From Mauremys mutica (lineage: Eukaryota > Chordata > Testudines > Geoemydidae): a stretch of 64,000 nt of DNA. Both the position numbers and the translations under genes were made by a program. The stretch is from NCBI RefSeq assembly GCF_020497125.1, contig NC_059075.1:44986003-45050002 (forward strand), in the 5' to 3' direction. Below the pieces are notes generated by a model. That model had not been told where the DNA came from. It did no database searches and saw nothing but the letters and a program-made list of their open reading frames with translations. This document shows positions 11,063 to 23,225 of the stretch, in pieces (the first letter of the stretch is position 1; each line of letters starts with the position of its first letter).

Positions 11063-13528
11063 AATAATTCGACCCACAATATTTTTAGCCATGCTCTGGA
11101 CAAAAAAACCAAACCAAAACAAACAAACAAACCCCCTACTGTATATGCCAGATAGAATTAGATGTAGCTTTTTATTCAATTAACAATATAAGCATAGATC
11201 ACAGTCTCCCGCTAAGGCTAGTGGGAGGGAAATTCAAACCTGGCATAAAGGAATAGAGCTTCTGGCTCAGGAGGCATGTCGAGGCTGTGGCAGAGTATAA
11301 CAGCTAGGAGAGTATGGGGTCAAACTCCACGGCTCTTATGCTACTCTAAATTATCTAGAAGCTGTTTTGGCCCCCAGTGGCCCCAAGATCCTGGAAGCAG
11401 AACGATGGGTTTAGAGCTCAGTCCACTTGAGCATCTGATCCATTATAGACAAGTCTACAGGCCTTTTGTTAGATGTTCTCAGGTCACACACCATCAACCT
11501 TCAGAGCAGGTGTATTACTTTTGTCTGTTTTCTTGCACTGATAGCATGCATACAAAAGTATACATTGTATCACATGACATAAAATAATTGCATCAGTATC
11601 CAATGGAAGAGAAAAGAGTGCTCTCACATTTTGTTGGAAGTAAAAGATCAGAAAACTGGTGTGCTGGGTCCCAAGGGAAAATAGGAAATATCTCATTCTC
11701 AACGGGGTACTGCTTCTATTTCTAGTCCCACAAGGCCATGAAGTGTCTTACTTTCAAGTGATGTCATTTTTAGGTCTAGAAAAACTGCCACTGGCCCACA
11801 TTTGAATCTTATTCATTGGGGACCTAGGTAATTTGGAGGGAAATTCCACATTTGGTGGAAAGGTTGGTAACATTTTCTTTGCACATTAATTGCTGTTGTT
11901 TGAAGCAGCTCAGTGGTCTGGAATGGTGAAGTCCCAGAAGATGGATTAGGCCTCAGTCCTTCAAAGATTTATGCATATGCTTAATCTCAGACATTGTGAA
12001 CACTCCCACTCAACTACCTACTCCTAGAAAGTTAAGCACATGCATAAGTCTTTGTGGGCCTGGGGTCTTATTGGGCAGGTAATGAGATCACAGATATAAC
12101 ACTTTTCATATGCATGTGCAATCTGTCACAGGACTTATCCATTTATCACATTGATCTCACTTCTGCATACATGATATATAACTATTAATGTAATTCTTCT
12201 CAATTCCCTGGCATTTTGGGCTTGGTTACAAGATGTAACCCAGTGTTCTCTCTTCACACAGTATACAGAAATGGTCTGTATAAGGAATGGGTAAACTCAG
12301 TGAAGTTCTAGGTTTTGCAACCTCTCAAACTGTTTTTAGGGGTTGCAAAACTCATTTGAGTGTGTGACCCTTGCAATTTACCTAAGAACATTCAATTAAA
12401 AGACAAAAAGCAATATGTTTTTTCTAGCAAAAGAGAATCCTATACTGTGTACTGGAAAAAGATAAACTCCCTTCAACTAATGCTGGAATAAGTGGGTGCC
12501 TTGTACTTGGCACATATATTGCATATCTTTTCTCTGGACTGTATTCCTCTCTTACCTTTTATCCCCCAGTGGAGTTTTTTCTTTGCTCTCCCTCTGCTAC
12601 TTTCTTCATAGTCCTTTCTAAGCAGAATGCAAAACGTAATAATTCCAGAATCTGAGTGAAACTTTTACACACAATACTGTACTGGGTTTGAAATTAAGCA
12701 AAAATATGTTCACCCATGTTTAGGGTTTTTAAATGCATTTCATATATAAATAAGAGACTTCTGTTTTACATGGAGGTCACATTATTCATTCAATTTTCTA
12801 ATTTCAGACCTATAATTCTAATAAATAATGTATAAACTAAACATGTAAGCTGATAAGTAGTGCTCATGGTAATAGGTTAGTGAGCTTATGCACGGGAAAC
12901 CAATATAGTACAATCAACTTTAAATAGTTCATACTTCTGTGCATTGTACATATCAAAACAAAAAACATTACCAGTCATCCCAAATAGTTCAGCTAATTGC
13001 ACATTTTAATTAAGAGTTCATCGTGGGAGAAAAAAGGTGCAATAATTTAAAAATCAAAGCTTTTTATTTATCACTGTCACTAATAATGAAACACAAACAT
13101 TTATTCTACCAAACAATTTGTGGATCTTTGTTAGCAAAAATCATTATCACCGGATAGAGATCTAGAAGTACAATATATTTGCTGGGAGATTCTTTATTAC
13201 TTTCAATGCATAGTAGCAACTTCAAAAAAAGAATCTCAGCGTGAACAAAAAAACAATTCCAATGTAATTAGTTTGGAATATTAAACAGCACTAACTGTTT
13301 AAAATGTTTAAAGAATATAATGTTAAAAATATGCCTAACATACCAATTAATTCTTAGAGTAAATCATGTGTTTCTGGACACTGGCATGTGTATCAGTATT
13401 GATACTCTAAAAATCCACTGACTACTCAAGGCCCAGTTCTGCTACCCTTACTCCATTAGTCTCATTGGAAGGGGCTACTTGCAGAGTAAAATATAATGCA
13501 CATTGAGACTAGGTATCAGAGCAGGTAC
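11063..13528. other. Intronic DNA with an old palindromic repeat
   Basis: Mostly unrecognised. The interval 11945-12072 is marked separately. An A/C-rich low-complexity run lies at about 11103-11135. The open frame at 11276-11587 (+) has no domain. Confidence 0.4.
11945..12072. repeat. Ancient amniote repeat with inverted halves
   Basis: The left half reads 'cctcagtccttcaaagattt' then 'atgcatatgcttaa'. The right half reads 'ttaagcacatgcataagtct' then 'ttgtgggcctggggtc'. The halves are roughly inverted copies around a centre near 12008, which carries 'cactcccactcaac'. This resembles a palindromic repeat found across amniotes that I associate with CR1/L3-derived sequence. The family name is uncertain. 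Confidence 0.5.
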
Positions 13529-13787
13529 TTAGGGTACATCATCTACACTGCAGCTGGGAGCTTGCTAAAAATAGCCAAGGATAGCACAGGCAGCAGATCA
13601 GGCTAGCCGCCTGAATACAAACCCACACAGATGCCCTGGGTATGTATTCAGCAGCTAGCTTGATCCACTACTCATGCTACCTCTGGCTATACTGCTATTT
13701 TTAGCACACTAGCTGGGCAGAGCTAGCACATCCCTGTCCACCCAAGCCAAGAAGCACACTCCCAGCTTCAGTGTAGACATACCCTTA
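13529..13787. mobile_element. Miniature inverted-repeat element (about 259 bp)
   Basis: The ends are imperfect inverted repeats. The left end starts 'ttagggtacatcatctac' and runs into 'actgcagctgggag'. The right end is 'ctcccagcttcagtgtagac' plus 'ataccctta', whose reverse complement aligns with the left end apart from a small indel. The inner arms ('tgctaaaaatagcc' and 'ctatttttagcacac') are also inverted. It looks like a turtle/crocodilian MITE family with AGGGTATGTCTACACT-like ends. I cannot fix a target duplication. Confidence 0.7.
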
Positions 13788-14744
13788 GTGAGAATTCTAT
13801 TTGCTACGTATCACTGATCCCCCCGTGACGTCACTCCTTGTGTTGGGATGTTAGGTAGTCATAATATTTTGGAATGGACCTGCAAAACTACTTCCTAACC
13901 TCCTGAAAACTTAACTCACTTTGGTTCATCATGATCACAGCACTATACAAAAGACCAGCCTTAGGACTTCAGGGAGCATGTTGTGAGCCCCCCTAAACAT
14001 AAATTATTCTTTTTCCATAAGAGAGAGGTGAGGATCTTTAGGATGCTAGCAGTCTCCTCTGCTGCAGGAAAAAGTGGAGGCCAGCTGTTTGTTCTGAGTT
14101 CTGTTCACATCTGCCAATGTTTTTAAAAGTTTCAAGGGACAATTCTTCAAATAACCTATAGGTTGAAGGGCTATTGCAGCACAAACAACTGGATGTGTGC
14201 ACATACTAACTAGTACATTTTAGATTGTCTTTTTCCTCCAATTATTTAACTACACACAACAGAATAGCCAGCAATATTAATATACCAGCCTTGATCGAAG
14301 CAGTCATTCCATCCTATTCCCTCAAATTCACAGAGATTTCTGACAGAGAAGAACAGAAAGGAGCATAAATTCATCTAAATTCACCACCCTACAAATTGTG
14401 TACATTTTTACTTGCTCTTTCCCTTCTATTTTATCTCATTTTTCTCTCCTTCCATATGAGAATCACAGATGCCTCATTTTTTCTTCACAATTTTGTCTGT
14501 TTTCTTCTTTTGTGTCTCTTCCTTTGAAAAGCAGCATCTTCTTTCCTCTCGTCCTCACCCTGTCCTGCACTGTCCACCCCACTGCGCCCCCCCCATTACA
14601 ATGTCTATTCCCCTTTGGTCTCTTTAATCTGTCCTCCCTATCTCCACAGATGTTCTCTGTATTATATGTCTTCCCTCATAAGTCTCTCTCGTTATACGCA
14701 GCAATGTTATAGCAGCTGACTATCATAAACTAATAAGTCGTTAC

Positions 14745-14910
14745 AACAGCTTTCTGAGGTTAGCAGATAGGGCCAGCAATACTTGCTCGTTTTATGGGAT
14801 GGGAAGTTAAAAGAGAAAGTTCAAGCGGCTATATCAAAAGGAGCTCATGTTAGAGCTAAAATTAGACCCTTGCTTTCACTATGCTAGCCCATTAGACTAC
14901 ATGATATTTA
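14745..14910. repeat. Possible degraded MIR/L3-type fragment
   Basis: Phrases such as 'ttttatgggatgggaagtt', 'agctcatgttagagctaaaa' and 'gcccattagac' follow the order of the common 'outcome of gel-like' tail seen in MIR/L3-type repeats: oligo-T, 'gggaa', 'agagc', 'ccactag'. Divergence is high, so this is only a tentative call. Confidence 0.3.
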
Positions 14911-15577
14911 GCTATTGCTTCTGGTGGCCACATGTTCTGCCTGTTCAGCAGAGAAGCTGGTTCCACTGCAATCAGATGGCTTACAGCCAGGAGGCAGCTT
15001 GTCAACCATTTGGCACAGCACCTCCCCTTACAGACAGCTGCTAATTGCTCTGCTTTGCCTCTTCTCCTCCTTTCCCCCTTAAAAAAGTTAAGCAAGCCAC
15101 ACTAGCATTGTTCACAGGAATATACATAACTGAATGGAGGCAGCGGACACAGTCTGGTACACCTCAGTTCCAGCCTTGTAAACTGGGGAAGCTGCTGGAA
15201 AAGGTTGGTAACCACAGTTTTAAATGGTTGGCTAGAGCAACACATTTCCAGACTAGCCTTTTCTCTACAGACATTTCAGTGCTGTAGAAGCAAACATCCA
15301 GCATAATCCATCCTCTTTTCCACCTATTTCTAGTCATGAGGAATATGATTCTCAGGCTAATGCAGAGTATTCAGCTGTTGATATAGGTATGTTTTTGTAC
15401 AACTGTAACCTTGTTTCATTGAATGCAACTAATGTAAGTTGACGGACAGGAAAACAAAATTCTGAAAACAATCTGTCATTCTAATGAGCTGGTTTTCAAA
15501 TAAGCTTCAATGGATTTACTTGAAATCCATATGCAAACAAGACTATTGCCTAAATGTTAAGTTGGCAGTTATTGCAC

Positions 15578-15606
15578 AAAAGGACAAGAATGCGTCTTGT
15601 CCTTTT
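15578..15606. other. Perfect 12-bp hairpin with 5-nt loop
   Basis: The sequence aaaaggacaaga at 15578-15589 is followed by atgcg and then by its exact reverse complement at 15595-15606. The right arm runs into extra T residues. The surrounding 15480-15830 is complex, non-repetitive sequence. I do not know its function. Confidence 0.85.
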
Positions 15607-16799
15607 TTAAATACCACCACATTAGTTTAGGAAACAAGTATCACGGATCGCTGTGCAATAGCCATAGATTATTAATTTCCTTGTTCGGTTATTATAATCA
15701 TGGGATTACAGGTGTTTCCTCATGGTACACAAACTAGCTGTTTGCCATGATGATAAGTACTGTACTCTCAATTGAGCTGTCAATTGCTTAAGTGCCTGGT
15801 CTTGATTTTCTCGCTGAAAATGTATGTTCCCCAAACATCTTTAAACCCTAACAAAAGCTACTTTAACCTAGACAGGCTATAGGAATCTAAATGAAGATAA
15901 CTAACTAGGTACATTAGAAGGGAAAGTTTCAACAGCTCTAACAGTGGCAACAGGTACTTTTTCAACAATCAAAGAGTAGTTCCTCTTTTCTCCTTGGAAT
16001 GAGGAATGGAGATACAGGACATGTTGCTTTCATTGTTCTCACTGAAAACAGCCCCTATCCCCCAACACGCACACGCTACATAATGCTACATAGGGCCAAG
16101 AACGTAAATTATATAGAAGAAAAGGTGCTCTGCATGCATAAACACACAACTATAAACCTTCAAACTTTAAAACTATTACATCATTTTTTTCTCCAAAACA
16201 TTACTGCAGTTCTTCCTTACGGAGAGCTGAACAAGGACAGAATTGAAAATGTAAATTTCAGATATTTTTGTCAAATGTGATCAAATGCAGCCAAAAATAT
16301 TTTTTTCCAATACAAGCAAAGGCAAATTTTGCTCAAACTTTTCAAAACGAATGACATATGGAGAGACTAATCCTGTGATGTTACATCAAATGAGGAAAAT
16401 ATTTTAAAAAATTACATAAAACAGAAAATATTAAGAATGTGTAGCTTTCTCAGCTTCAGCTATAGTGTATGCTATCAAAATGAGATTTATTACACGTGTG
16501 TATATATTTTAAAAAAAATCTTGTTTCATTAACGTTATATCTGGGGGGATGGAATTAGCTACCCAAGCTGATGGGGGGCTTCTGAGAGCATCAGTTCTGA
16601 ATGGAAATTTGCTGTTATTTCAGAAAAGCCACCTCAAAGTTTTCAGACCACTAACTGAGAGGCAGAAAGGCCTAAAACTAAACACGGTGGTTCCCTCAAG
16701 ACCTCTTCACGTTTCCCCAAGAACTCAGTTCAACTTCAGCCTTATCACTCAGGTTCCTTTATTTGGAGACAGCAAAGCTATGCTGAGTTAGTCAGACTC

Positions 16800-17010
16800 A
16801 AGCATAGGCATGGGAAGTACAGGTGCAGGGAGCGCTGCAGCACCCTCAGGTTTTATGTGGGGTACCATTGCTGACCACATGCCCGCCTCCAGCTTTAGCC
16901 CTAGCCTTGGCCCCTGTACCTCTGTCCAGGTTCCCTCTCCCAGAGACACAGCCCTGCTCCCAGTCCCCACTATTGAAAATGTTTCAGCGCCACTGAACAT
17001 GGGGGTAAGC
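16800..17010. repeat. Possible unclassified interspersed repeat
   Basis: GC-richer than its flanks, with 'gcagggagcgctgcagcaccc' near the left and 'ttcagcgccactgaacatgg' near the right. This resembles turtle repeats with ggtgctgcagcaccc ends, related in style to the element at 1120. Boundaries are not defined. Confidence 0.3.
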
Positions 17011-17236
17011 ATAGGGGGTACGACACATCCAAGGTTACACAGCAAACTTCTTCCTCCATATACATTTACGCATTACATCGCATATACTATTCTGGCATCA
17101 CTGGGATTGGCTTGGTTAATCTGTGGGAACCAATCCCTGTACAGCATGCTCTATCCACACACTGGCCATGTACAATTTACTCTTTGCCTCATCTTAACAT
17201 TTCTGACTTATCCATTGCTATCTTGTCCATTGTAAA

Positions 17237-17429
17237 TACACCGCTACCTTGATATAACACGACCTGATATAACACGAATTCAGATATAACGCGGTAAAGC
17301 AGTGCTCCGGGGGCGGGGGAGCTGCGCACTCCGGTGGATCAAAGCAAGTTCAATATAACGTGGTTTCACTTATAACGCGGTAAGATTTTTTGGCTCCCGA
17401 GGATGGTGTTATATCGAGGATGAGGTGTA
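17237..17429. mobile_element. Tigger/pogo-like miniature element (193 bp)
   Basis: The left end 'tacaccgctaccttgatata' and the right end 'tgttatatcgaggatgaggt' plus 'gta' are inverted repeats of about 23 bp. Internal phrases repeat the motif: 'gatataacacg', 'tataacgcggtaa' (twice) and 'gttatatcgagg'. TA at both edges fits the TA target duplication of Tc1/mariner/pogo elements. This MITE family is, from memory, abundant in turtles. It has no coding capacity. Confidence 0.8.
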
Positions 17430-18410
17430 GTTCCCTGGGTGTTCCCCTTTATCTTAGCTAGTACAGATATTCTGTTTCCAGCCTGCTGATTCGTTTACCT
17501 GCCTAAACGCAAAAATGATGCCTCACCCACGTCCAGTTATTCATGTCAAGCCAGGTCTACACTAAAAAGCAGCAGAGAGAGTTTCTCTGAAGTGCAGCCT
17601 GCTATATGTGTAACCCCATCACCCACACCCAGCTCAAAGTCTCCAGGCAATTCCATCATTCACATTTACAGGGAAAGACACCCTAAGTAGAGGGAGATCT
17701 GAGGAAATTTTAAGCAAAACAGAAAGCTTACAGAATGTTATGACATCTCTTGAAAGCAATGGGGTGGATCAATCTGCCAAAACAAACAAAATGAATAAAT
17801 GTCTCACAACGGTTGAGAAGTGTCTGTATACCATGGAGGAGAGTATGCAGCACATAAAAGAGAAAATGTAATGAGACACACAGCAGCTGTCTATGTAAGA
17901 ATTTGGTCCCAGCATGGAAAGCAGAATGGCCCAAGTATTGGTTACAAGTGAAGAATAAAGATCTGGAGTTTCTTCTAAGAAGAGGCTGCTAGATGCCATT
18001 AGTTTCATCAAGAGATTTATTAGGCTGGTTTTCCTGATTGGTTTAAATTAAGGTTCCCATCCCCATGCAAAGTCTTAACATGTTCTAGTTGTCATTGGGA
18101 CTTTCAGAAGTGGGGTTATAACCAGTGCTTTTAGACTGAGAAAGAATAGTTGGGCTCAGAGGAGTATAGAGGTAAAGGAAGCAACCTACAAAGGGATAAA
18201 GATTTTCACTTCCTGACCAGAGTTCCCCAAACCAGGTTTGATAGGAGGAGGCCAGAGATATCCAAAATGCTTCAGGCAGAGTGGACGCCTTCCTCTTCTA
18301 CCCAGCACCAGTTTGCACTGTGCACTGTAATCCCCTTTTGGGATACAAAATCAGCTCACCACCTTCTGAAGATTACTTGGAAAGAACACTTGCCCAGTAA
18401 CAACTTAGAA
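17430..18410. other. Intronic DNA, nothing clear
   Basis: No confident repeat. The segment near 17545-17580 ('gccaggtctacactaaaa') resembles one end of the MITE type at 13529, but no partner end is visible. Open frames at 17728-18011 (-) and 18150-18479 (+) have no domain. Confidence 0.35.
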
Positions 18411-19094
18411 CAGTGGTCCCCAATGCAGTGCCTGTGGGCGCCATGGCACCCGCTGGGGCATTTATGTGCGCCCGCCTAGTGCCCAGCAGGGGAGAGAAGC
18501 CGCGGCCCAGTGCCTGCCGGGGACAGAGAACTCCGGGGCTGCAGGCTGCGGGCGCCGGTGTTCTCGGTCCCTGGCAGGCACGGGGCTGTGGCTTCTCTCC
18601 GGCTTCTCCAGGGCTGCAGACTGCGGGCGCCGGTGTTCTCGGTCCCTGGCAGGTGCGGTGCCGTGGCTTAAGCTGGAGAGAAGCTGCGGCCCCGTGCCTG
18701 TCGGGGACAGAGAACTCCGGGGCTGCGGGCTTCAGGTGCCGGTGTTCTCTGTCCCCGGCAGATGCGGGGCCCACCTAGTGCCCAGCAGGGGAGAAAAGCC
18801 AGAGCCCCGTGCCTGCTGGGGACAGAGTACTCCAGGGCTGCAGGCTGTGGGAGCCTGTGTTCTCTGTCCTCCCAGCTTCTCTCTGCACTGCCCAGAACTG
18901 GCGCCATAAGCAAAAAAACCACTCCGACTCTGCAGAATGGATGGAATGCCACCCCATAGCATGTGCTGCCCCAGGCACATGCTTGCTCCACTGGTGCCTG
19001 GAGCCGGCCCTGTATGTGAGTAATTGTTGGCACCCGCCACACTCTTCTGAAAACATGAATGTGCTGCTGGACACAAAAAGGTTGGAGACCACTG
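18411..19094. mobile_element. hAT-type non-autonomous element (684 bp) with perfect 8-bp target duplication
   Basis: The left terminus CAGTGGTCCCCAA starts at 18411 and the right terminus TTGGAGACCACTG ends at 19094. They are inverted repeats with one mismatch. The direct repeat ACTTAGAA flanks the element exactly on both sides (18403-18410 and 19095-19102), the 8-bp signature of hAT transposition. The interior is GC-rich and made of repeated units: a 'gccggggacagagaactcc' word recurs in both orientations between about 18510 and 18860. There is no transposase, so mobilisation would need an enzyme supplied in trans. The overlapping open frames here on both strands are products of the repeat. 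Confidence 0.92.
18480..18865. repeat. GC-rich internal tandem and inverted units of the hAT element
   Basis: The unit contains 'tagtgcccagcaggggaga', 'gcctgccggggacagagaac', 'gggctgcaggctgcgggc' and 'ccggtgttctcggtccctgg'. It occurs about three times with small changes and deletions. The opposite-facing 'ggacagagaac' and 'gttctcggtcc' words give each unit a foldback character. CpG content is well above the flanking intron. Confidence 0.8.
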
Positions 19095-19917
19095 ACTTAG
19101 AACCTTTCCAATGAGACTGTAATGTGAATAAAACAACTGATCTCATTCATTCAACATAATTTGTTTACCCTTACTTTCTAGTTCTGTGTGAACTTTAGTA
19201 ATAATTAGACATGAATGCCTAAGGCTCAACTGCTTTGCAGAAGAGGATGGAAATCAAAATAAAAATTACCTAAGAAAATAGAAACGTGAATGACTGTAAG
19301 AAGAATCACGAATCAAACACTAATTCCAGTAAAACTTTTGGTTAATATATTTATTATGTTTACTAATTTATTGTATTTAATTTGTTAATTCTAGGGCAAA
19401 AAAATTATTATGGTTGAATTTTTCTTCCAAAGAGACACTTTATATTATCAATGGCATAGAAAATTAGAAGTAAATATTATTGATATTTATCCAGTACTAC
19501 AGTATTAGGTCTATGCTACAGTATTTTACTTTAGCTACGGCAGACATTAAATATTTATGACTGTGAAAAGCAATTATTGTAGTTACATGTCAAATCAATA
19601 ATGAGCCTAAACATACAAGATTTAACAGATGGCCGTTCAGTTATTTTTGCTTAAAGTTTAAAATATCCTTTATTGCCTTCTAAATATGAATGTCAATGAG
19701 GATGTTACTTTTCAAATTTACCTTTCATTAAGAATCTTTCAAATACCTTTGTCCATTAAAATTTGGCAATTTTTTTTACTATAGCGACCAAAATATAAGT
19801 TTGAATTAAAAAAACTTTTCAAAAAAGATTGTTTTTACTGTACCAACAGCGTACACCATGCTAAAGGTGCCAAAACACACTACAGAAAAGAATGGCGATA
19901 AAAACTGCATAGAGCAC
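19095..19917. other. AT-rich intron, nothing clear
   Basis: Very AT-rich sequence between the hAT element and the first solo LTR. No repeat, exon or RNA gene recognised. Confidence 0.4.
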
Positions 19918-21055
19918 TGTGGTGTGATTTTATGATTTTATGAAAATATGCTAATATAACTGGAATATGCTTCATGCAAAAGGTCTCTTGTAAGGGTATC
20001 ATTACAAAACTTATAATCTACTGAGTGTGATCATCCTATTTGTATAAATGTATCACTCTTGTATGTAAACCTAGAAATATGAAATACAACTCTGAGGGCC
20101 TATTGTAATTATGCAAAGTGTGGGCAATTAATGGTGGTTTGGAATCTTGATGGCTCCCATCAACCAGGACAATTGACTGTGGATGGCTCTGTTTGCAGGC
20201 AAACCTTCCTGTGAGTCAGGCTGGGAGAAATAAAGGTTTGGGGTCTTATAGTGACATGTGATCATGTCACCTGAACTGGAATCCATCTTTAACCTGGTGC
20301 TTTTCCATTGAGGAGCGGTGGGAAGCCAGAGGGACAAAGGATTCCCGATTTATGCAAAAGATATATAAGTGGGTGGAACAGAACAAAGGAGCAGTCATCA
20401 TGAGGAATCCCCTAGCTACCACCTGAGCTGGAACAAGAGCTGTACCAGGTGAAAGGACTGTGCCCAGACTAGGGAGGTGTCCAGTCTGAGAAAAAAACCA
20501 ATGTATTGAAACATCTCTAAGGGTGAGATTTTACCTGTATTCATTTGTATTACTGTATTAGGTTTAGATTTGCGTGTTTTATTTTATTTTACTTGGTAAT
20601 TCACTTTGTTCTGTCAGTCACTGCTTGGAACCATTTAAAGCCTACTTTCTGTATTTAATAAAATCACTTTTTACTTATTAATTAACCCATAGTATGTGTT
20701 AATACCTGTGTGGGGGGGTGGGAGCAAACAGCTGTGCATCTCTCTCTATCAGTGTTACAGAGGGCGAAAAATGTATAAGCTTTATACAGGGTAAAACGGA
20801 TTTATTTGGGTTTTAGACCCCATTGGGAGCTGGGCATCTGAGTGTTAAAGACAAGAACACTTCTGTAAGCTGCTTTCAGTTAAGTCTGCAGCTTTGGGGC
20901 AAGTAATTCAGACCCTGGGTCTGTGTTGGAGCAAACGGGCGTGTCTGGCTCAGTAAGACAGGGGTCCCGAGCTGGCAGGGAAAGCACGGGCAAAAGTAGT
21001 CTTGGCACATCAGGTAGCAGCTCTGAAGGGAGGTTCTGTGATTCAACCTGTCACA
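19918..21055 (+). mobile_element. Solo LTR, ERV-like (copy 1)
   Basis: About 1.1 kb, closely similar over its length to 33917-35294. It starts with TG and ends in CA. A possible 4-bp repeat, GCAC, flanks it (19914-19917 and 21056-21059), which would fit a gammaretrovirus-like ERV. It carries a TATA-like atatataag (20361-20369) and an AATAAA signal (20657-20662) in plus orientation, as expected for an LTR with U3-R-U5. No internal retroviral sequence follows, so it is a solo LTR formed by LTR-LTR recombination. The LTR identity rests on these signals and on the dispersed copy; the exact family is unknown. Confidence 0.75.
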
Positions 21056-23225
21056 GCACCATGTCCAAAATCTCTTAGACAGTAATATCTCACAATGACA
21101 TGCTTCCTCCTTTCAGTTTTTCCAGTGGATACCTGGAAGAGCCAGTATCCTCTCAAGAATAATAATAAAAAAATGATTACACATGACTCAAGACTTCCCA
21201 GGGTAACATTGATAAATTCACAGAAGTTAGAGGAAAATAAATATTAGTTCATGTAGGTTTGTCCTTTTGCCAGTGTAGAATTGTTCCCTAAAATTGAGTC
21301 TTTATTGCTGAGACCTATTTAATTTTAAATGACTAAAATAATGGGGCTTCCATGGGTTCTCAAGGGAGATTAGTCAATGGCCTAATATTCTTCCCAGTCT
21401 GGAATTACTCATGATATTCAACTTAACTTTACTTTTGCTCAGTTTTATTCCATCACAATTATATTCCCCTCCCTTTTTTACCACCTTAAACACTTCCTCT
21501 TCTTCCTTACTGCTTATATCCTTCAAATAGTTTAGGTAGCTTGCCTTCTCTCGTAAGTCACCATAAATCTTAGATGTCCATTTAACCAGTAAATCATTTT
21601 CTTGTAGTTTTCCAGTGTTTCTCCAACTTGTTGATGTCCCAGAAATAGGACACAAAATCAAGTGTTCATTGTGTAGGGGTTTCTATAATTGCTGTAAAGA
21701 GAATTGATACTGTATTGATATTTTAGGTAAAAAATGCACAATACAGGGCAGGATGGCAACTGCTTCTAATAAAGATGTGCAAGCTTTCTTTTACATTAAA
21801 CCTAGCCAAAAAGGAATGGGGAAGGTGGGCCAGTATTTGCAGATAGGATTGGGTATTCTTCTCAATCAATTCCACCAATCCACCTCATCAAGTGGGAAAC
21901 TTGTTGGGGCTGGTGGTGATAGGGATACCCCAGTTGAACGGAGAGGGGGAACATATGCTGAGGGAGATATGGGGGTGGCCCTCTCCTCGAGCAGAATCTC
22001 TAGCCACTCACTGGTCAGCTGAAGGAAGGGAGCTGATTGGTCCCTCAGCTTCCCCTTTCATTAATTTCAAACTCTAGCTCAGGCCACATGAAACCCCTTT
22101 TTGCTGTTTTTCAGCCACCCCACCCTGTGCTGGCAGCTTCAGAGTTGTGTTTTGTAAATACTGTTGGTGTGACTGATTGACTGTTTTGGGGACAGGAGAA
22201 ATCTTTTTTCTTCCCATAGGGACAAAATTGGCAGAGGCCTGAGGAGGTCATTGCTTTCCTCACAGCATCCTGGAGGCACAGTTAAGTTTAATAGGATTTA
22301 GTAGTTAGTTGTAGTACTTGGTGAGGATGTTAGTTCATCACAATTTACAGTCAGTTTCTACTATGGTTAAGAGGAACAGTAGCCAGAAGTAAAACACCTG
22401 GGATTTTGCTGATGGGCCTTGTTCTTATGGTGTAGAGGAAGAGATTGTGGCTTTCCTGGGCTGAGATCCCCCTTTTAGTTACCCTCTGTCCCCCTCACAG
22501 AGTGAGGTGAAGATGGTAGAAGAGCAAGTTGAGTCCTAGGGTAGGCTGAAAAGAGTCTATCCTGGGTTGTGGGTTATATGTTAGTAGACCTGTAACCCAC
22601 ACACTAGAACCACTTAATATGGTATGTGAGAATATGGGTAAAAGCAGGTAGCACTCCTCCCCTGGGTTAAGTTTAATAAACTTGCTCCCTTCCACTTGAA
22701 ATCCATCCTTGTGTTTATTCTCATTCACTGCCATGTCCAGATCAATTCAGGTCATTTTGGACCAAGGGAGAGGGAATTCAATTCTCAAGTTCTCATGGAG
22801 AACAGCCTGTGAACAACTCTCTTCCTTGTAAGCCAGAGAGAATTCAGCTTGAACCTTTCCATTACTTGCAACTGCAGTACTATCACAGGAAAGAGTGGGA
22901 TCCCCACAAGTAGGCAAGTCTCAAGTCATTCAGGGCTTTCGGCCAAAGAATAGAGAAGAGGTCACAACCTCCTTACCAAATGCAAATGTCTTGGTCACTG
23001 TTGCTATCAGGCCACTTAAAAACAGGTAGGAATTTAAGAACATGCCCAAGTTGCAAAGTCACCTATCAAAGAGGCCTACATAACCTCTGCTATAGACACT
23101 CTATTGTTTCCACCAAGTCATCATCATCATCATCTCCCCATTCTTACCAGAGCCTCAATCAACTCAATCTCATCCATAGCTAACCTCACCCAGACAAGAA
23201 TAAAAAACACCTGGCCACACTCCCT
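21056..23225. other. Intronic DNA, nothing clear
   Basis: No confident repeat. The minus open frame at 21374-21661 has a Lys/Glu-rich segment faintly like the CR1 C-terminal region, but not enough to call. A short (TCA)n run lies at about 23118-23134. Confidence 0.35.

Larger units (their letters stand above)
13788..17236. other. Intronic DNA, mostly unique
   Basis: This interval contains a pyrimidine-rich stretch (14410-14680), a possible MIR/L3-like fragment (14745-14910), a strong hairpin (15578-15606) and a possible unclassified repeat (16800-17010). The rest shows no recognisable feature. Open frames at 14398-14712, 15999-16280 and 16810-17235 (+) lack domains. Confidence 0.4.

Noticed and set aside
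18373..19146. Several overlapping open frames of 100-147 codons on both strands
   Set aside because: They result from the GC-rich repeated interior of a hAT element. Open frames on both strands at once, with no conserved protein, argue against coding.
21374..21661. 95-codon minus-strand frame as a CR1 C-terminal remnant
   Set aside because: Only a loose Lys/Glu-rich similarity; the conserved CR1 phrases are missing and the flanks show no CR1 DNA.
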